Shown here piece by piece: positions 1-9,085 of a DNA stretch of 64,000 nt. Both the position numbers and the translations under genes were made by a program. The DNA comes from Rhizobacter sp. Root1238. Lineage in GTDB: Bacteria; Pseudomonadota; Gammaproteobacteria; Burkholderiales; Burkholderiaceae_C. A model generated the notes under the pieces. The model ran no database searches. It was not told the DNA's origin and saw nothing but the letters and a program-made list of their open reading frames with translations. The stretch's first letter is position 1. Each line of letters begins with the position of its first letter. Location of the stretch: positions 428,213 to 492,212 of the forward strand of contig NZ_LMDM01000023.1 of the NCBI RefSeq assembly GCF_001425825.1, read 5' to 3'.

Positions 1-859
1 CCCGCATCGAGTAGTCGGTGGCCCGCACGTCCTTGGTCAGCCGGCCGATCGAGATGCGGTCGACGCCGGTCTCGGCGATGCCGCGCACCTGGTCGAGCTG
101 CACGTTGCCCGAGACCTCGAGCAGCGCGCGCCCGGCCGTCACGGCCACCGCCTCGCGCATCAGCGCCTCGTCGAAGTTGTCGAGCAGCACGCTGACCGCG
201 CCGGCGTCCAGCGCCTCGCGCAGCTGTGCGATGTCCTCGACCTCGATCTGGATGTCGACGCCGGCCTTCAGCGCCTGCGCATTGCGCAACGCGGCCGCCA
301 CGCCGCCGGCCGCGGCGATGTGGTTCTCCTTGATCAGGATGCCGTGCCACAGCGCGAGCCGCTGGTTCTGGCCGCCGCCGATGCGCACCGCGTACTTCTG
401 CGCCAGGCGCAGCCCGGGCAGCGTCTTGCGGGTGTCGAGGATCGCGCAGCCGCGCGGGTTCGGCGACGCGCCGGCGATCGCGTCGACATGGCGGCGCGTG
501 ACCGTCGCGGTGGCCGACAGCAGCTGCAGGAAGTTCAGCGCCGGCCGCTCGGCCGACAGCAGCGCGCGCGCGTCGGCCTCGATGTGGCAGGCCAGCGTGT
601 CGGGCGCCATGCGCGCGCCTTCGTCGACGTGCCAGTCGATCGCGGCCTGCGGGTCGAGCGCACGCACGCAGCCGTCGAACCAGTCGCGGCCGCACAGCAC
701 CGCGTCCTCGCGCACCAGCACGCGGGCGCGCACGCGGCGGCCGGCCGGCACGAGCTGCGCGGTCCAGTCGCCGCGGCCGATGTCTTCGGCCAGCGCATCG
801 CGGATGTTGCGGGCGCGGGCCTGTTCCAGCGTTTCGTCGGATTCGAAGGCGATCGTCAT
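1..859 (-). CDS. nadC: Nicotinate-nucleotide pyrophosphorylase (quinolinate phosphoribosyltransferase), 3' end cut by window
   Basis: Converts quinolinate and PRPP to nicotinate mononucleotide, CO2 and PPi in de novo NAD synthesis. The readable 286 residues start [18 protein letters not shown] and end ...[13 protein letters not shown], the usual NadC C-terminus. E. coli NadC is about 297 residues, so only a few codons lie outside the window. The GDWTAQ segment near the N-terminus and the ISIGRLT segment near the C-terminus are family hallmarks. The ATG shares the 4-bp ATGA overlap with the nadA stop, which fixes the start and shows translational coupling to nadA. Confidence 0.95.
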   Translation of the reverse strand, partial: MTIAFESDETLEQARARNIRDALAEDIGRGDWTAQLVPAGRRVRARVLVREDAVLCGRDWFDGCVRALDPQAAIDWHVDEGARMAPDTLACHIEADARALLSAERPALNFLQLLSATATVTRRHVDAIAGASPNPRGCAILDTRKTLPGLRLAQKYAVRIGGGQNQRLALWHGILIKENHIAAAGGVAAALRNAQALKAGVDIQIEVEDIAQLREALDAGAVSVLLDNFDEALMREAVAVTAGRALLEVSGNVQLDQVRGIAETGVDRISIGRLTKDVRATDYSMR

Positions 860-1965
860 GCGGCACCGATGTTCTTGACCATGCCGAGCTTCTGCGTGCT
901 CGACGGGTTGGCTTTCACGAAGTCGAGCATGCGGTCGATGCAGCCCAGCGCCTGGCTGCGCACCGGCTCGTCGACATGGATCTCGCCGCTGCCGTGCTCC
1001 AGGCACGCGACAACGCCTTGCAGCGCGTTCATTGCCATCCACGGGCAGTGCGCGCAGCTCTTGCAGGTGGCGCTGCTGCCGGCGGTCGGCGCTTCGACCA
1101 GCACCTTGCCGGGCGCGAGCTGGCGCATGCGGTGCAGGATGCCGTTGTCGGTGGCGACGATGAAGTGCTTCGCATCCATCTGCAGCACCGCGTTCAGCAG
1201 CTGCGACGTGGAGCCGACCACGTCGGCCTGCTCGACCACCGACTTCGGCGACTCCGGGTGCACCAGCACCTTCGCGCCGGGGTATTCGGCCTTCAGCAGG
1301 TCGAGTTCCAGGCCCTTGAACTCGTCGTGCACGATGCACGCGCCGTTCCACATCAGCATGTCGGCGCCGGTCTCTTCCTGGATGTAGCGGCCGAGGTGGC
1401 GGTCGGGCGCCCACAGCACCTTCTCGCCGCGGTCCTTCAGGTGGCGCACGATCGCGAGCGCGCAGGAGCTGGTGACCATCCAGTCGGCGCGCGCCTTCAC
1501 CGCGGCGCTGGTGTTGGCGTAGACGACGACCTTGCGGTCGGGGTGGGCGTCGCAGAAGCGGGCGAAGTCGTCGGGCGGGCAGCCGAGGTCGAGCGAGCAG
1601 GTCGCGTCGAGGTCGGGCATCAGCACGCGCTTGTCGGGGCTCAGGATCTTCGCGGTCTCGCCCATGAAGCGCACGCCGGCGACCACCAGCGTCTTGCTCG
1701 GGTGGTCGCGGCCGAAGCGCGCCATCTCGAGCGAATCGGCGACCAGGCCGCCGGTTTCGAGTGCCAGGTCCTGCAGGTCGCCGTCGACGTAGTAGTGGGC
1801 GACCAGCACCGCGTCGTGCTGGGCCAGCAGCGCTTTCGCGCGGGCCTTGTAATCGGCACGGCCGGCGGGCGTCAGCGGTTCGGGCACCTTGGCCCAGGCG
1901 TGGGCGGTGCAGGTGGCGCCGGCTGCGTCTTGCAGCGGGTAGTCGAAGAGGACGTCTTGGCTCAT
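856..1965 (-). CDS. nadA: Quinolinate synthase A, 369 aa
   Basis: A [4Fe-4S] enzyme that condenses iminoaspartate with dihydroxyacetone phosphate to give quinolinate. Cysteines fit cluster ligation: Cys123/Cys129 ([10 protein letters not shown]), Cys210 (NGACIVHDE) and the [13 protein letters not shown] motif at 301-313. HPESP (about 237-241) and EAPTAG (about 291-296) are typical of the long proteobacterial NadA form. It is the first gene of a nadA-nadC unit. No nadB follows within the window. Confidence 0.96.
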   Translation of the reverse strand: MSQDVLFDYPLQDAAGATCTAHAWAKVPEPLTPAGRADYKARAKALLAQHDAVLVAHYYVDGDLQDLALETGGLVADSLEMARFGRDHPSKTLVVAGVRFMGETAKILSPDKRVLMPDLDATCSLDLGCPPDDFARFCDAHPDRKVVVYANTSAAVKARADWMVTSSCALAIVRHLKDRGEKVLWAPDRHLGRYIQEETGADMLMWNGACIVHDEFKGLELDLLKAEYPGAKVLVHPESPKSVVEQADVVGSTSQLLNAVLQMDAKHFIVATDNGILHRMRQLAPGKVLVEAPTAGSSATCKSCAHCPWMAMNALQGVVACLEHGSGEIHVDEPVRSQALGCIDRMLDFVKANPSSTQKLGMVKNIGAA

Positions 1966-1997
1966 CCCCGGATGTTATCGAAGCCCCGCAACCCTTC

Positions 1998-3317
1998 TCA
2001 GGACAGGCTTTGCTCCGCCTCCATCAGCTTGTAGCGCGCCAGCGCCAGGTTGCTGCGCTGCTTGTCGAGCAGCGCGAACAGGAACAGCCCGCCGTGCCGC
2101 GACAGCGAGCGGATCAGGTGGTGGCGCGTCGGCGTGCTGGTCATGATCTCGTGCACCGCATCGGACAGGCCCATGTCGCGCGCGTGGCGGTCGTGCACGC
2201 GCAGCACCTGGGTGCAGGCGGCGGCGGCCAGCTCGATGTCGACCGGGTGCTCGTCGCGCACCTTGTGCGTGACGACCAGGCCGGTCGCGGTGTCGACGAC
2301 CGCGCAGCCCATCAGGCCGTCGACCAGCAGCATCGCGTCGAGCGCATGCGCCGCGCGCTGCGGGTCGAGCAGCGGGCGCACCGGCGCCTTCAGCACTGCA
2401 TTGCTGCGGGTCGCCTCGCTCGTTGCGGCCGCCGCGGCAGCCGCGTCGAGGTCGGCCACCTTGATCGGGAAGCCGTCCGGTCCCTGTACCGATGCCAGCG
2501 CGGCGACCGGCGGCGGGCCCCAGACCGGCTCGGTCTTCACGCGGTTCCACTGGCCCAGCAGCGCGTTCCACACCGCCGACGCGCTCGACAGCGATTCGTT
2601 GAGCACCTGCACCTTCAGCCGCTGCGGCCACTGGATCATGCCGATCTTGTTGGCGATCCAGACGCCGTTCGGCGGCAGCATGAAGAGCAGCGTCGGGCAG
2701 CGCCAGCCGGGCTGGTTCACCGCGCCGTACAGCGTGTTCAGCATGCCGTCGACCGCGTGCGGCTGCATCGCGCCGACGATCACCGCGGTCATGTGGCTGC
2801 GCTCCATCAGCGCGATCGGGATCGCCGCGTTGTCGGGGCCCGGCGCGCGCACGTCGGCGTGGTAGATGCGCAGCAGGCCTTCGTCGCGCCGTTCGAGCGT
2901 GGTGCGCTCGATCATCGCCAGCGTGCGCAGCGTGGTGTGCTCGCGCAGGTGCAGCCGCTCGATGGGCCGGCCGCTCGCGTCCGACAGCGCCTTCACGACC
3001 GCGCTGGCCCAGACGCCGGTCGGGTCGTGCAGCGCGATGTGGCGGGAGGCGGTCTCCAGGTCGGCGCGGGTGGCCGCGAAGTGCTCGCGGATCGCCTGGG
3101 CCGACGAGCCGGTGACGACCAGGTCGCGCAGGTGGCGGTCGACCATCTGCCCCTGGTCGTTCACCTCGGTCGCGATGGTCTCCATGATCGACGTGGCGGC
3201 GAAACCGGGGGAACGGGGCTCGCCGCCGTCGGACGCCACCACCTGGCCGGGCAGCGCGGGTTCGTCCCGGCCGTCGCCCTTGAGGTCTCGCAGGTCTCCG
3301 AACAGCGATGACAACAT
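1998..3317 (-). CDS. Unknown protein, 439 aa, possible roadblock/LC7-like C-terminal domain
   Basis: I do not recognise a characterised family. The ATG at 3317 is preceded by a GGGAG ribosome-binding site, and no signal peptide or membrane helix is visible. The middle (about 60-290) is alpha/beta-rich and contains LLFMLPPNGVWIANKIGMIQ. An alanine run (AAAAAAA) at about 300 forms a linker. The last 110 residues alternate hydrophobic strands and helices (CAVVDTATGLVVTHKV, then LFLFALLDKQRSNLALAR), a pattern resembling roadblock/LC7 dimerisation domains. That assignment is inferred from pattern only. It lies 32 bp upstream of nadA on the same strand but has no evident link to NAD synthesis. Confidence 0.6.
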   Translation of the reverse strand: MLSSLFGDLRDLKGDGRDEPALPGQVVASDGGEPRSPGFAATSIMETIATEVNDQGQMVDRHLRDLVVTGSSAQAIREHFAATRADLETASRHIALHDPTGVWASAVVKALSDASGRPIERLHLREHTTLRTLAMIERTTLERRDEGLLRIYHADVRAPGPDNAAIPIALMERSHMTAVIVGAMQPHAVDGMLNTLYGAVNQPGWRCPTLLFMLPPNGVWIANKIGMIQWPQRLKVQVLNESLSSASAVWNALLGQWNRVKTEPVWGPPPVAALASVQGPDGFPIKVADLDAAAAAAATSEATRSNAVLKAPVRPLLDPQRAAHALDAMLLVDGLMGCAVVDTATGLVVTHKVRDEHPVDIELAAAACTQVLRVHDRHARDMGLSDAVHEIMTSTPTRHHLIRSLSRHGGLFLFALLDKQRSNLALARYKLMEAEQSLS

Positions 3318-3427
3318 GGGTGCTCCCGGCAGTTGAGTGCTGTGCAGTCTAGGGTGCTGCCTGCCCGCGGGCATCCCCACATTGACTACCCCTTTCGAGG
3401 GCAGGGATTGCCCGCCCGTCGCCGGCG

Positions 3428-4264
3428 TCAGCTGAAGAAACGGCTCGGCGGCGCGCCGACCGAGCGCCGCACCATCGCGCTGAAGGCGCTCGCGCTCGCG
3501 TAGCCCAGTTCGGCGGCGATCACGCCCATCGGCTGCTTGCGCGCCGCCATCGACAAGGCCTTGGCCAGCAGCACCTGCTGGCGCCACTGCACGAAGGTCG
3601 TGCCGAGCTGCTGGCGGAACAGCCGCGCGACGGTGCGCGGGCTGGCGCCGGTGTCGCGCGCCCAGCCGTCGAGCGTGGCATGGCGGGTCGGATCGTCGAG
3701 CACCGCCTCGCACAGCGTGCGCAGCCGCTTGTCGGCCGGCAGGTCGACGCCCAGCCGCACCGGGCGGGCGCGCCGCAGCTCGTCCAGCACCAGCGCGCTG
3801 ATCCGCTGTTCGCGCCGCAGCGCGTCGGGGCCCAGCGGCGGGCCGCCGCCGTCGGGCTGCACGTTCATCTCGAGCACCAGCGCGCGCAGCAGCTCCGAAA
3901 CCTCCAGCACCCGGCATTGCCGCCACGGCGCCTGCTCGGCTGGCGCGACGCCCGGGCCGCTGCGCCCGCGCGGCTGCAGCAGGTACAGCGTGCGCAGGTC
4001 GGCATCCTCGACGACGCTGACGGCATGCTCCATGCCGGCCGGGATCCACAGCGCGCGCGACGGCGGCACGAGGTAGGTGCCGTGCTCCATCGTCAGCCGC
4101 ACGACGCCGGTCGACGACAGCGCGACCTGCGCCCACGGGTGGTCGTGCGGCACGACCCGGGTGTCGGTGCTCAGGTGGTGCTTCTTCGCGCGCAGCGGGC
4201 GCTGCGGCGTCGGCGTGTAGAGGTGCGGCGTCAGCGGACCGATCGGCGGCGTGGGGGTGGACAT
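3428..4264 (-). CDS. AraC-family transcriptional regulator with N-terminal cupin, 278 aa
   Basis: The N-terminal sensory half has a cupin signature (VPHDHPWAQVAL, about 38-49, then WIPAGMEHAV). The C-terminal 100 residues hold the two AraC helix-turn-helix motifs (ATLDGWARDTGASPRTVARLF and IAAELGYASASAFSAMVRR) and end in PPSRFF. This layout matches the AraC subfamily that usually controls an adjacent, divergently transcribed exporter. Here the divergent neighbour is the MFS gene starting at 4377, so local control of that exporter is inferred. The effector is unknown. Confidence 0.9.
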   Translation of the reverse strand: MSTPTPPIGPLTPHLYTPTPQRPLRAKKHHLSTDTRVVPHDHPWAQVALSSTGVVRLTMEHGTYLVPPSRALWIPAGMEHAVSVVEDADLRTLYLLQPRGRSGPGVAPAEQAPWRQCRVLEVSELLRALVLEMNVQPDGGGPPLGPDALRREQRISALVLDELRRARPVRLGVDLPADKRLRTLCEAVLDDPTRHATLDGWARDTGASPRTVARLFRQQLGTTFVQWRQQVLLAKALSMAARKQPMGVIAAELGYASASAFSAMVRRSVGAPPSRFFS

Positions 4265-4289
4265 GGGTGAGCGGCCCGGGTTGGCAGGA

Positions 4290-4310
4290 TCTCGACAGGG
4301 ATTGACAGGC
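4290..4310. promoter_or_regulatory. Direct repeat GACAGG x2 in the AraC/MFS divergent promoter
   Basis: The 112-bp gap between the AraC and MFS genes contains CGACAGGGATTGACAGG, two GACAGG hexamers 10 bp apart, one helical turn. This is the usual geometry of AraC-type direct-repeat sites. It is a candidate operator by position and spacing only. Confidence 0.35.
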
Positions 4311-4376
4311 TATCGCAATCCGGCCGCTTCGTCACTGCCTACCATCGGGGCTCGACTCCACCTGCCGAACTCCTGC

Positions 4377-5603
4377 ATGAACACCCTGGCCGCCCCGGCA
4401 CCCGCCTTGCGCAAGGACGCCACCGTCATCGGCCTCGTCGGCCTGGCGCACAGCATCAGTCACTTCAGCCAGCTGCTGCTGGCGCCGCTGTTCCCGTGGC
4501 TGAAGGACGCCTTCAACGTCGGCTATGCCGAGCTCGGGCTGCTGATGTCGATCTTCTTCGTCGTTTCGTGCATCACGCAGGCGCTGTCGGGCTTCATCGT
4601 CGACCGCTTCGGGCCGCGGCCGATCCTGTTCGCCGGGCTGGCGCTGCTGGGGCTGGCGGCCTTCGGCTTCTCGATCAGCACCGGCTGGTGGATGCTGGCG
4701 GCGTTCTCGGTGCTGGCGGGCATCGGCAACGGGGTGTTCCACCCGGTCGACTTCACGCTGCTGAACCGCAAGGTGCACCCGTCGCGGCTCGGCCATGCGT
4801 TCAGCGTGCACGGCATCACCGGCAGCCTGGGCTGGGCGCTCGCGCCGGCGATGCTGGTGCCGCTGACGCTGGCGTACTCGTGGCGCGTCGCGCTGGCCTG
4901 TGCCGGCGTGCTGGCGTTCGCGGTGCTGATCGTGCTGTGGTTCAACCGCGAGAAGCTGGCGCTCGACACGGTGGCGCCGGCGAAGGCGGCCGCAGCCCAG
5001 CCGGTGGGCGGCAGCCTCGACTTCCTGCAGATCCCGGCGGTCTGGATGTGCTTCGCGTTCTTCTTTTTCTATGCGATGGCGCTGAGCGGCGTGCAGGCCT
5101 TCGCGCCCGAGGCGGCCCGGCTGCTGCACGACGTGCCGACGCAGCTGGCGGCGATCTGCCTGACGGTCTACATGGTGTGCAGTGCCGGCGGCATGGTGGT
5201 CGGCGGCTTCCTGGTGACCGACCCGGCGCGCTGCGAGCGCATCGTCGGGGCCGGCTTCGGCGTCGCGGCGGCGCTCGCGCTGGTGCTGGGCTTCGCGACG
5301 ATCCCGGCGCTGGCGGTGCCGGTGCTGTTCGGTGCGATGGGCTTCGCGGCCGGCATCGCCGGGCCGTCGCGCGACCTGATCGTCAAGCGCTCGGCGCCCG
5401 ACAACGCGACCGGCCGCGTCTATGGCGTCGTTTACTCGGGCCTGGACATCGGCCAGGCGATTGCGCCGCTGCTGTTCGGCACGCTGATGGACCTGCACCG
5501 GCCGGCGCAGGTGTGGCTGGGCATCGCGGTGGTGCAGGGCGTGCTGATCGCGAGCGCGTTCAACGTGCGGCGGGTTCGGCGGACGGTGCTGGCGGCGGCC
5601 TGA
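4377..5603 (+). CDS. MFS transporter, fosmidomycin-resistance (Fsr)-like, 408 aa
   Basis: Twelve-helix major facilitator. The loop after helix 2 carries DRFGPRPILF, the MFS motif A region. The segment GHAFSVHGITGSLGWALAP in helix 5 resembles the Fsr/CynX type of exporter. The ATG at 4377 (MNTLAAPAPAL) places a short cytoplasmic tail before helix 1 (VIGLVGLAHSISHFSQLLLA), so longer in-frame reading upstream is discounted. It is transcribed divergently from an AraC regulator, which suggests an inducible efflux pair. The substrate cannot be deduced. The 3' end overlaps the convergent membrane-protein gene by 44 bp. Confidence 0.88.
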   Translation: MNTLAAPAPALRKDATVIGLVGLAHSISHFSQLLLAPLFPWLKDAFNVGYAELGLLMSIFFVVSCITQALSGFIVDRFGPRPILFAGLALLGLAAFGFSISTGWWMLAAFSVLAGIGNGVFHPVDFTLLNRKVHPSRLGHAFSVHGITGSLGWALAPAMLVPLTLAYSWRVALACAGVLAFAVLIVLWFNREKLALDTVAPAKAAAAQPVGGSLDFLQIPAVWMCFAFFFFYAMALSGVQAFAPEAARLLHDVPTQLAAICLTVYMVCSAGGMVVGGFLVTDPARCERIVGAGFGVAAALALVLGFATIPALAVPVLFGAMGFAAGIAGPSRDLIVKRSAPDNATGRVYGVVYSGLDIGQAIAPLLFGTLMDLHRPAQVWLGIAVVQGVLIASAFNVRRVRRTVLAAA

Positions 5604-6255
5604 GCTCGCGCGACAGCATCTGCGAGTGCGTGAGGAAGGCCTGCGCGTCCTGCGATGCCAGGTCGTCCGCGAGCTGCGCCACGTTCGCCTCCAGCTGCGC
5701 CAGCGTCTGCGCGAAGGTGTCGAGCGCGGTCTTGCCGTTCGACAACACGCGCGTGCGGGCATACGACGGTGGGATCGACAGGTAGGCGTTCAACGCCTCC
5801 GGCAGGTGGACGATCGCGATGCGGCGTGCGTCGAAGCCGTCGTCGAGCGACAGGTGGCCGCGCGAGCGCTCCCACTGCCGGCGCAGCGCGTCCAGCGCCT
5901 TGCACAGCTCCAGCACGCGGGTCTGCAGGCTCGCGGGCAGGCGGTCGTCGGGGTTGTACTGCGTCAGCCCGCGCACGCCCTGCAGCGCACGCTCCATCGC
6001 CTCGCGCGTATCACCGTCGTCGCTGAACTGCAGGGCCTCCCAGCCGGGCCGCGACAGCGACGGGAACCCCAGCCACAGCCCGCCGGCCACGAACCCGGCT
6101 GCGTAGCCGAGCACCGCCAGCGGCAGCGCGGCATGGCCGAGCAGGCCGAGCCCCTTCAGCACCAGCGCGATGCTTGCGAGCCCGAGACCGATCCAGTTCG
6201 GTGCCGACGCGAGCACGCCCAGCAGGCGGTTGCCGAGCGAGCTACTGGTAGGCAC
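5560..6255 (-). CDS. Two-helix membrane protein, possibly XpaC-like, 231 aa
   Basis: Third gene of a unit with the vWA lipoprotein and the binding-protein-like gene. The likely start is GTG at 6255, which overlaps the preceding stop (6242-6244) by 14 bp. Two hydrophobic segments (WIGLGLASIALVLKGLGLLG and AVLGYAAGFVAGGLWLGF, about 18-60) are followed by an all-helical cytosolic-type region of about 160 residues with LPEALNAYLSIPPSY and a C-terminal helix LEANVAQLADDLASQDAQAF. This order resembles XpaC-type proteins, but I cannot confirm homology by eye. Its location suggests a membrane partner of the vWA protein. Confidence 0.7.
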   Translation of the reverse strand: MPTSSSLGNRLLGVLASAPNWIGLGLASIALVLKGLGLLGHAALPLAVLGYAAGFVAGGLWLGFPSLSRPGWEALQFSDDGDTREAMERALQGVRGLTQYNPDDRLPASLQTRVLELCKALDALRRQWERSRGHLSLDDGFDARRIAIVHLPEALNAYLSIPPSYARTRVLSNGKTALDTFAQTLAQLEANVAQLADDLASQDAQAFLTHSQMLSRELRPPPAPSAEPAAR

Positions 6256-7906
6256 GGATGTCCTTGAACACGCCGTACAGCGGCGTCTTGCGCGCATCGA
6301 ACAGCCGGCCGCCGGTCACCTTCACCAGTTCGCGCAGCTGCTTCTCGTTGGCGTCGCCGAACAGCACCATGAAGACCGGGATCGACCGGGCGTCTTCCGG
6401 CAACTGCTCGTAGTCGCGCCTGAACTCCTCGAAGGTGCGGCCCTTGTTGCTCTCGCCGTCGGTGAACGCCACCACCGAATACTGGTAGCCGGGGTGCTTC
6501 TGCTTCTCGTCGGCCATGTTCTTCAGCGACTTCAGCACCGCGTCGAACAAGGCGGTGCCGCCGCGCATGTTCAAGCCGGCCGCGAAGGCTCGCACCTGCG
6601 CCAGCGCCTTCTGCTTGGCCTCGCTGTCCTCGATCACCTGCACGCCGCGGGCCGCCGGGGCGCCGGCCGGGATCTCGAAGCGCTGCAGGTCGTAGGGGTT
6701 GTCCGAGAACGGCTGCATCCACAGCCGCTCGCGGTTCGTCAGCCGCGCGATGCGCCCGGTCAGCGAGCGGTCGACGCCGGCGATGTAGTCGAGCGCCTGG
6801 ATCAGCTGTTGCTGGCGGCCGTCGCGCTCCATGCTGCCGCTGGTGTCCAGCACGAACGTCGACGCGATCGGCCGGCGGAACTCGTTCAGGTAGGCGTCGA
6901 TCAGGCCGTCGGCCAGCGCGCGGTCGGGCGAGAACGGCAGCTCGATGCGCATCGCGTCGCGCGGCAGGATGTCGGCCACTTTCTCGGCCACCTCGGGCAC
7001 CACCGGCCGCCGCAGCGTCTGGCGCGCGAGCCAGGTCTGCGCCGCCTCGCCCTTCAGGTACGCGACCACCTTCAGGTAGTCGTCGCGCCGGGCATCGTTC
7101 AGCAGCAGCAGCGGGTAGTCGGCGGTGCTCACCCCTTCGTGCGGGTAGACGAGCAGCAGTTTCTCGCGCAGCTTGCCCGATTGGTTCAGGCCCAGCAGCC
7201 AGCTCTCGTAGTTGATGAAGGCGTTGACGTCGACGCCCTGGCGCTCGATGAACTTCTCCGAGAGGTAGGTGGAGTTGTCGCCGGGCAGCCGGTAGCCCTT
7301 CAGGAAGGCTGCGATGGCGCCGCGGTCGACGTCGGCCGCGCCGAGTCCGTCGGTCTTCTGGGCGGCGCTCGCCACCACGCCCAGCAAGGCCATGAAACCC
7401 TGGTTCGAGGTGGCCGGGTTGGACAGCGCGTAGCTCAGCTTGCCGGCCTTCGCGGCGGCGGCGATGTCCTTCCAGGTCACCTTGGCGGCGCGCTCCGGCC
7501 GGTCCCAGCCCAGTTGGCGGGCCGCCGATTCGCTGAGGCCGAGCGCGATCGGCGACAACATGATCTTCTCCTGCAGCTTCACGCGCGACTGGCCCTGCGC
7601 GTCGGACAGCAGGTACTTGGCGTTGGCGAACCACGCGAGGTCGGCACCCGACTGGCCGTTCAGCACCGCCTCGGTGCTTTCCATCGTGCCGCCGAAGCGG
7701 AACTGCAGGTTCACGCCGGTCGCCTTCAGCACCATCTGCTGCAGCGGCTCGATGTCGCGCAGGTCGGTGGTGGCCAGCACCTGCAGCGCCGGGGCCGCGG
7801 GTGGTGGTGGTGGCGGCGCGGCCGCCGTGTCGACCGCGGGCCGGTCGCAGCCGGCCAGCGCCATGCACAACAGCGCCAGAAGCGAAACTCGCAGGGCAAA
7901 CCTCAT
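6242..7906 (-). CDS. Lipoprotein with solute-binding-like and von Willebrand A domains, 554 aa
   Basis: The signal peptide ends in the lipobox LAGC (Cys20) and is followed by a run of six prolines. Residues about 40-300 resemble an extracellular substrate-binding fold (FRFGGTMESTEAVLNGQSGADLAW and a TSNQGF segment). Residues about 345-554 are a vWA domain with an intact MIDAS site: DTSGS at 354-358, a Thr in RGGTALFDAV, and FTDGES. Such domains bind proteins through a metal ion. It is translationally coupled to the upstream binding-protein-like gene (ATGA overlap at 7903-7906) and to the downstream membrane protein. Fusion of a binding fold to a vWA domain on a lipoprotein suggests an envelope sensor or assembly factor. 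Its role is unknown. Confidence 0.85.
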   Translation of the reverse strand: MRFALRVSLLALLCMALAGCDRPAVDTAAAPPPPPPAAPALQVLATTDLRDIEPLQQMVLKATGVNLQFRFGGTMESTEAVLNGQSGADLAWFANAKYLLSDAQGQSRVKLQEKIMLSPIALGLSESAARQLGWDRPERAAKVTWKDIAAAAKAGKLSYALSNPATSNQGFMALLGVVASAAQKTDGLGAADVDRGAIAAFLKGYRLPGDNSTYLSEKFIERQGVDVNAFINYESWLLGLNQSGKLREKLLLVYPHEGVSTADYPLLLLNDARRDDYLKVVAYLKGEAAQTWLARQTLRRPVVPEVAEKVADILPRDAMRIELPFSPDRALADGLIDAYLNEFRRPIASTFVLDTSGSMERDGRQQQLIQALDYIAGVDRSLTGRIARLTNRERLWMQPFSDNPYDLQRFEIPAGAPAARGVQVIEDSEAKQKALAQVRAFAAGLNMRGGTALFDAVLKSLKNMADEKQKHPGYQYSVVAFTDGESNKGRTFEEFRRDYEQLPEDARSIPVFMVLFGDANEKQLRELVKVTGGRLFDARKTPLYGVFKDIRAYQ

Positions 7907-9018
7907 TGACCCATCTCCTTGGTCACCACGTCGATCATTTCCGCCATCAGTTCGAACGAGGGCGGATCCACCACCTGCGTGAGGCGGGTCTCCACCGCCA
8001 GGCCGGTCGGCTGCACGGCCTTCGCGAAGCGCTCGGCATCGGCGATGCGAAAGCCGTGCTGCAGTGCGATGCCCTGCAACTCGGCATCGTTCGACAACAG
8101 CGCACCGAGCGCCTTGGCACGTTCGCTGGTGGCGACGAACACCAGCTTGTTGGTGATGGTGGGCTGCGGGTACAGCAGCACCATGCCGCCGCCGATGCCG
8201 CCCTTGGCAAGCGCATGGCCGACGATCTGGTTCTCGTAGATCCACGCGAGCGGCGTCTTGCCGATGCCCTGGGACACGTAGTCCTCGAAATTGCCATTGA
8301 CGTAGTTCTCCTGGTAGCCCTGGCGCTTGAACAGCTCGGCCAGCCGCAGCGCGGTGCGGCGCGCGGTGTCGCGGTCGCTGACGGTGTCTCCGTTCACGGC
8401 GTTGCTGGCCAGCGCGAGGAACATCGCCGCCGAGTTGCTGCGCCGCACGTCGGTGGTCGATACCAGCACGCTGCGGCTCACGTCGTAGGCCGCGGCGTGC
8501 TTCAGGTCCTTCCAGCGCTTGCGCGCCAGCATCAGCTGCGTGAGCTTGTCCATGTCGACGCCGTACACCTGCGGCTGCAGCGGGCGGGCGATGCCGTTGT
8601 CGACCAGGATCTTCGCGATCGGCTCCCAGGAAGCGATCACCAGCGGCGTGTGGAACGGCGAGTACGACGCGGTGGCGATGCCGGCCTTGCGGCCCGCCTC
8701 GGTCACCTGGGTCGCCGCCACCACGCCGGACGGGAAGAAGAAATCGAGGGTGGCGCCGGGCAGCACCCGGGCGGCCATGTCGCGGCTGCCGATGCGGGTC
8801 ACCTGCACCGGCAAGCGGTGCGCGGCCAGCACCTGCACGACGCGCGGATTCTTGAAGAAGTCCTCGACGTCGACCGCGATCAGCCCGTTCAGCTCGGTCG
8901 CCGCGACCGCCTCGGCGGTGGCCTGCTGCGCCGGGTGGCCGCGCAGCGAGAACCAGAGTGCAGCGCCAAAACCTCCCAGCAGTGCGAGCGTGACCAGGAG
9001 CTTGGCCGTTTTGTTCAT
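7903..9018 (-). CDS. Periplasmic solute-binding-like protein, membrane-anchored, 371 aa
   Basis: An N-terminal hydrophobic segment (LLVTLALLGGFGAALWFSL, about 7-25) acts as a signal anchor or signal peptide. The rest has the two-lobe alternation of substrate-binding proteins (LDFFFPSGVVAATQVT, LVIASWEPIAKILVDNGIA, YPQPTITNKLVFVA). No classical ABC permease or ATPase is adjacent. Instead, the gene overlaps the vWA lipoprotein by 4 bp, so the two are probably made together. It may present a ligand or partner to the vWA protein rather than serve import. First gene of the unit. Confidence 0.75.
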   Translation of the reverse strand: MNKTAKLLVTLALLGGFGAALWFSLRGHPAQQATAEAVAATELNGLIAVDVEDFFKNPRVVQVLAAHRLPVQVTRIGSRDMAARVLPGATLDFFFPSGVVAATQVTEAGRKAGIATASYSPFHTPLVIASWEPIAKILVDNGIARPLQPQVYGVDMDKLTQLMLARKRWKDLKHAAAYDVSRSVLVSTTDVRRSNSAAMFLALASNAVNGDTVSDRDTARRTALRLAELFKRQGYQENYVNGNFEDYVSQGIGKTPLAWIYENQIVGHALAKGGIGGGMVLLYPQPTITNKLVFVATSERAKALGALLSNDAELQGIALQHGFRIADAERFAKAVQPTGLAVETRLTQVVDPPSFELMAEMIDVVTKEMGQ

Positions 9019-9085
9019 GAAGACGCAACCGTCAGTGCAGACGGCGCGAGTCTAGGGCACGCGCCCGGGCTTTCGATCCGGGTTT

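Noticed and set aside
4302-4330. Consensus promoter from TTGACA at 4302-4307
   Set aside because: No acceptable -10 lies 15-19 bp downstream. The hexamer is instead part of the GACAGG direct repeat.
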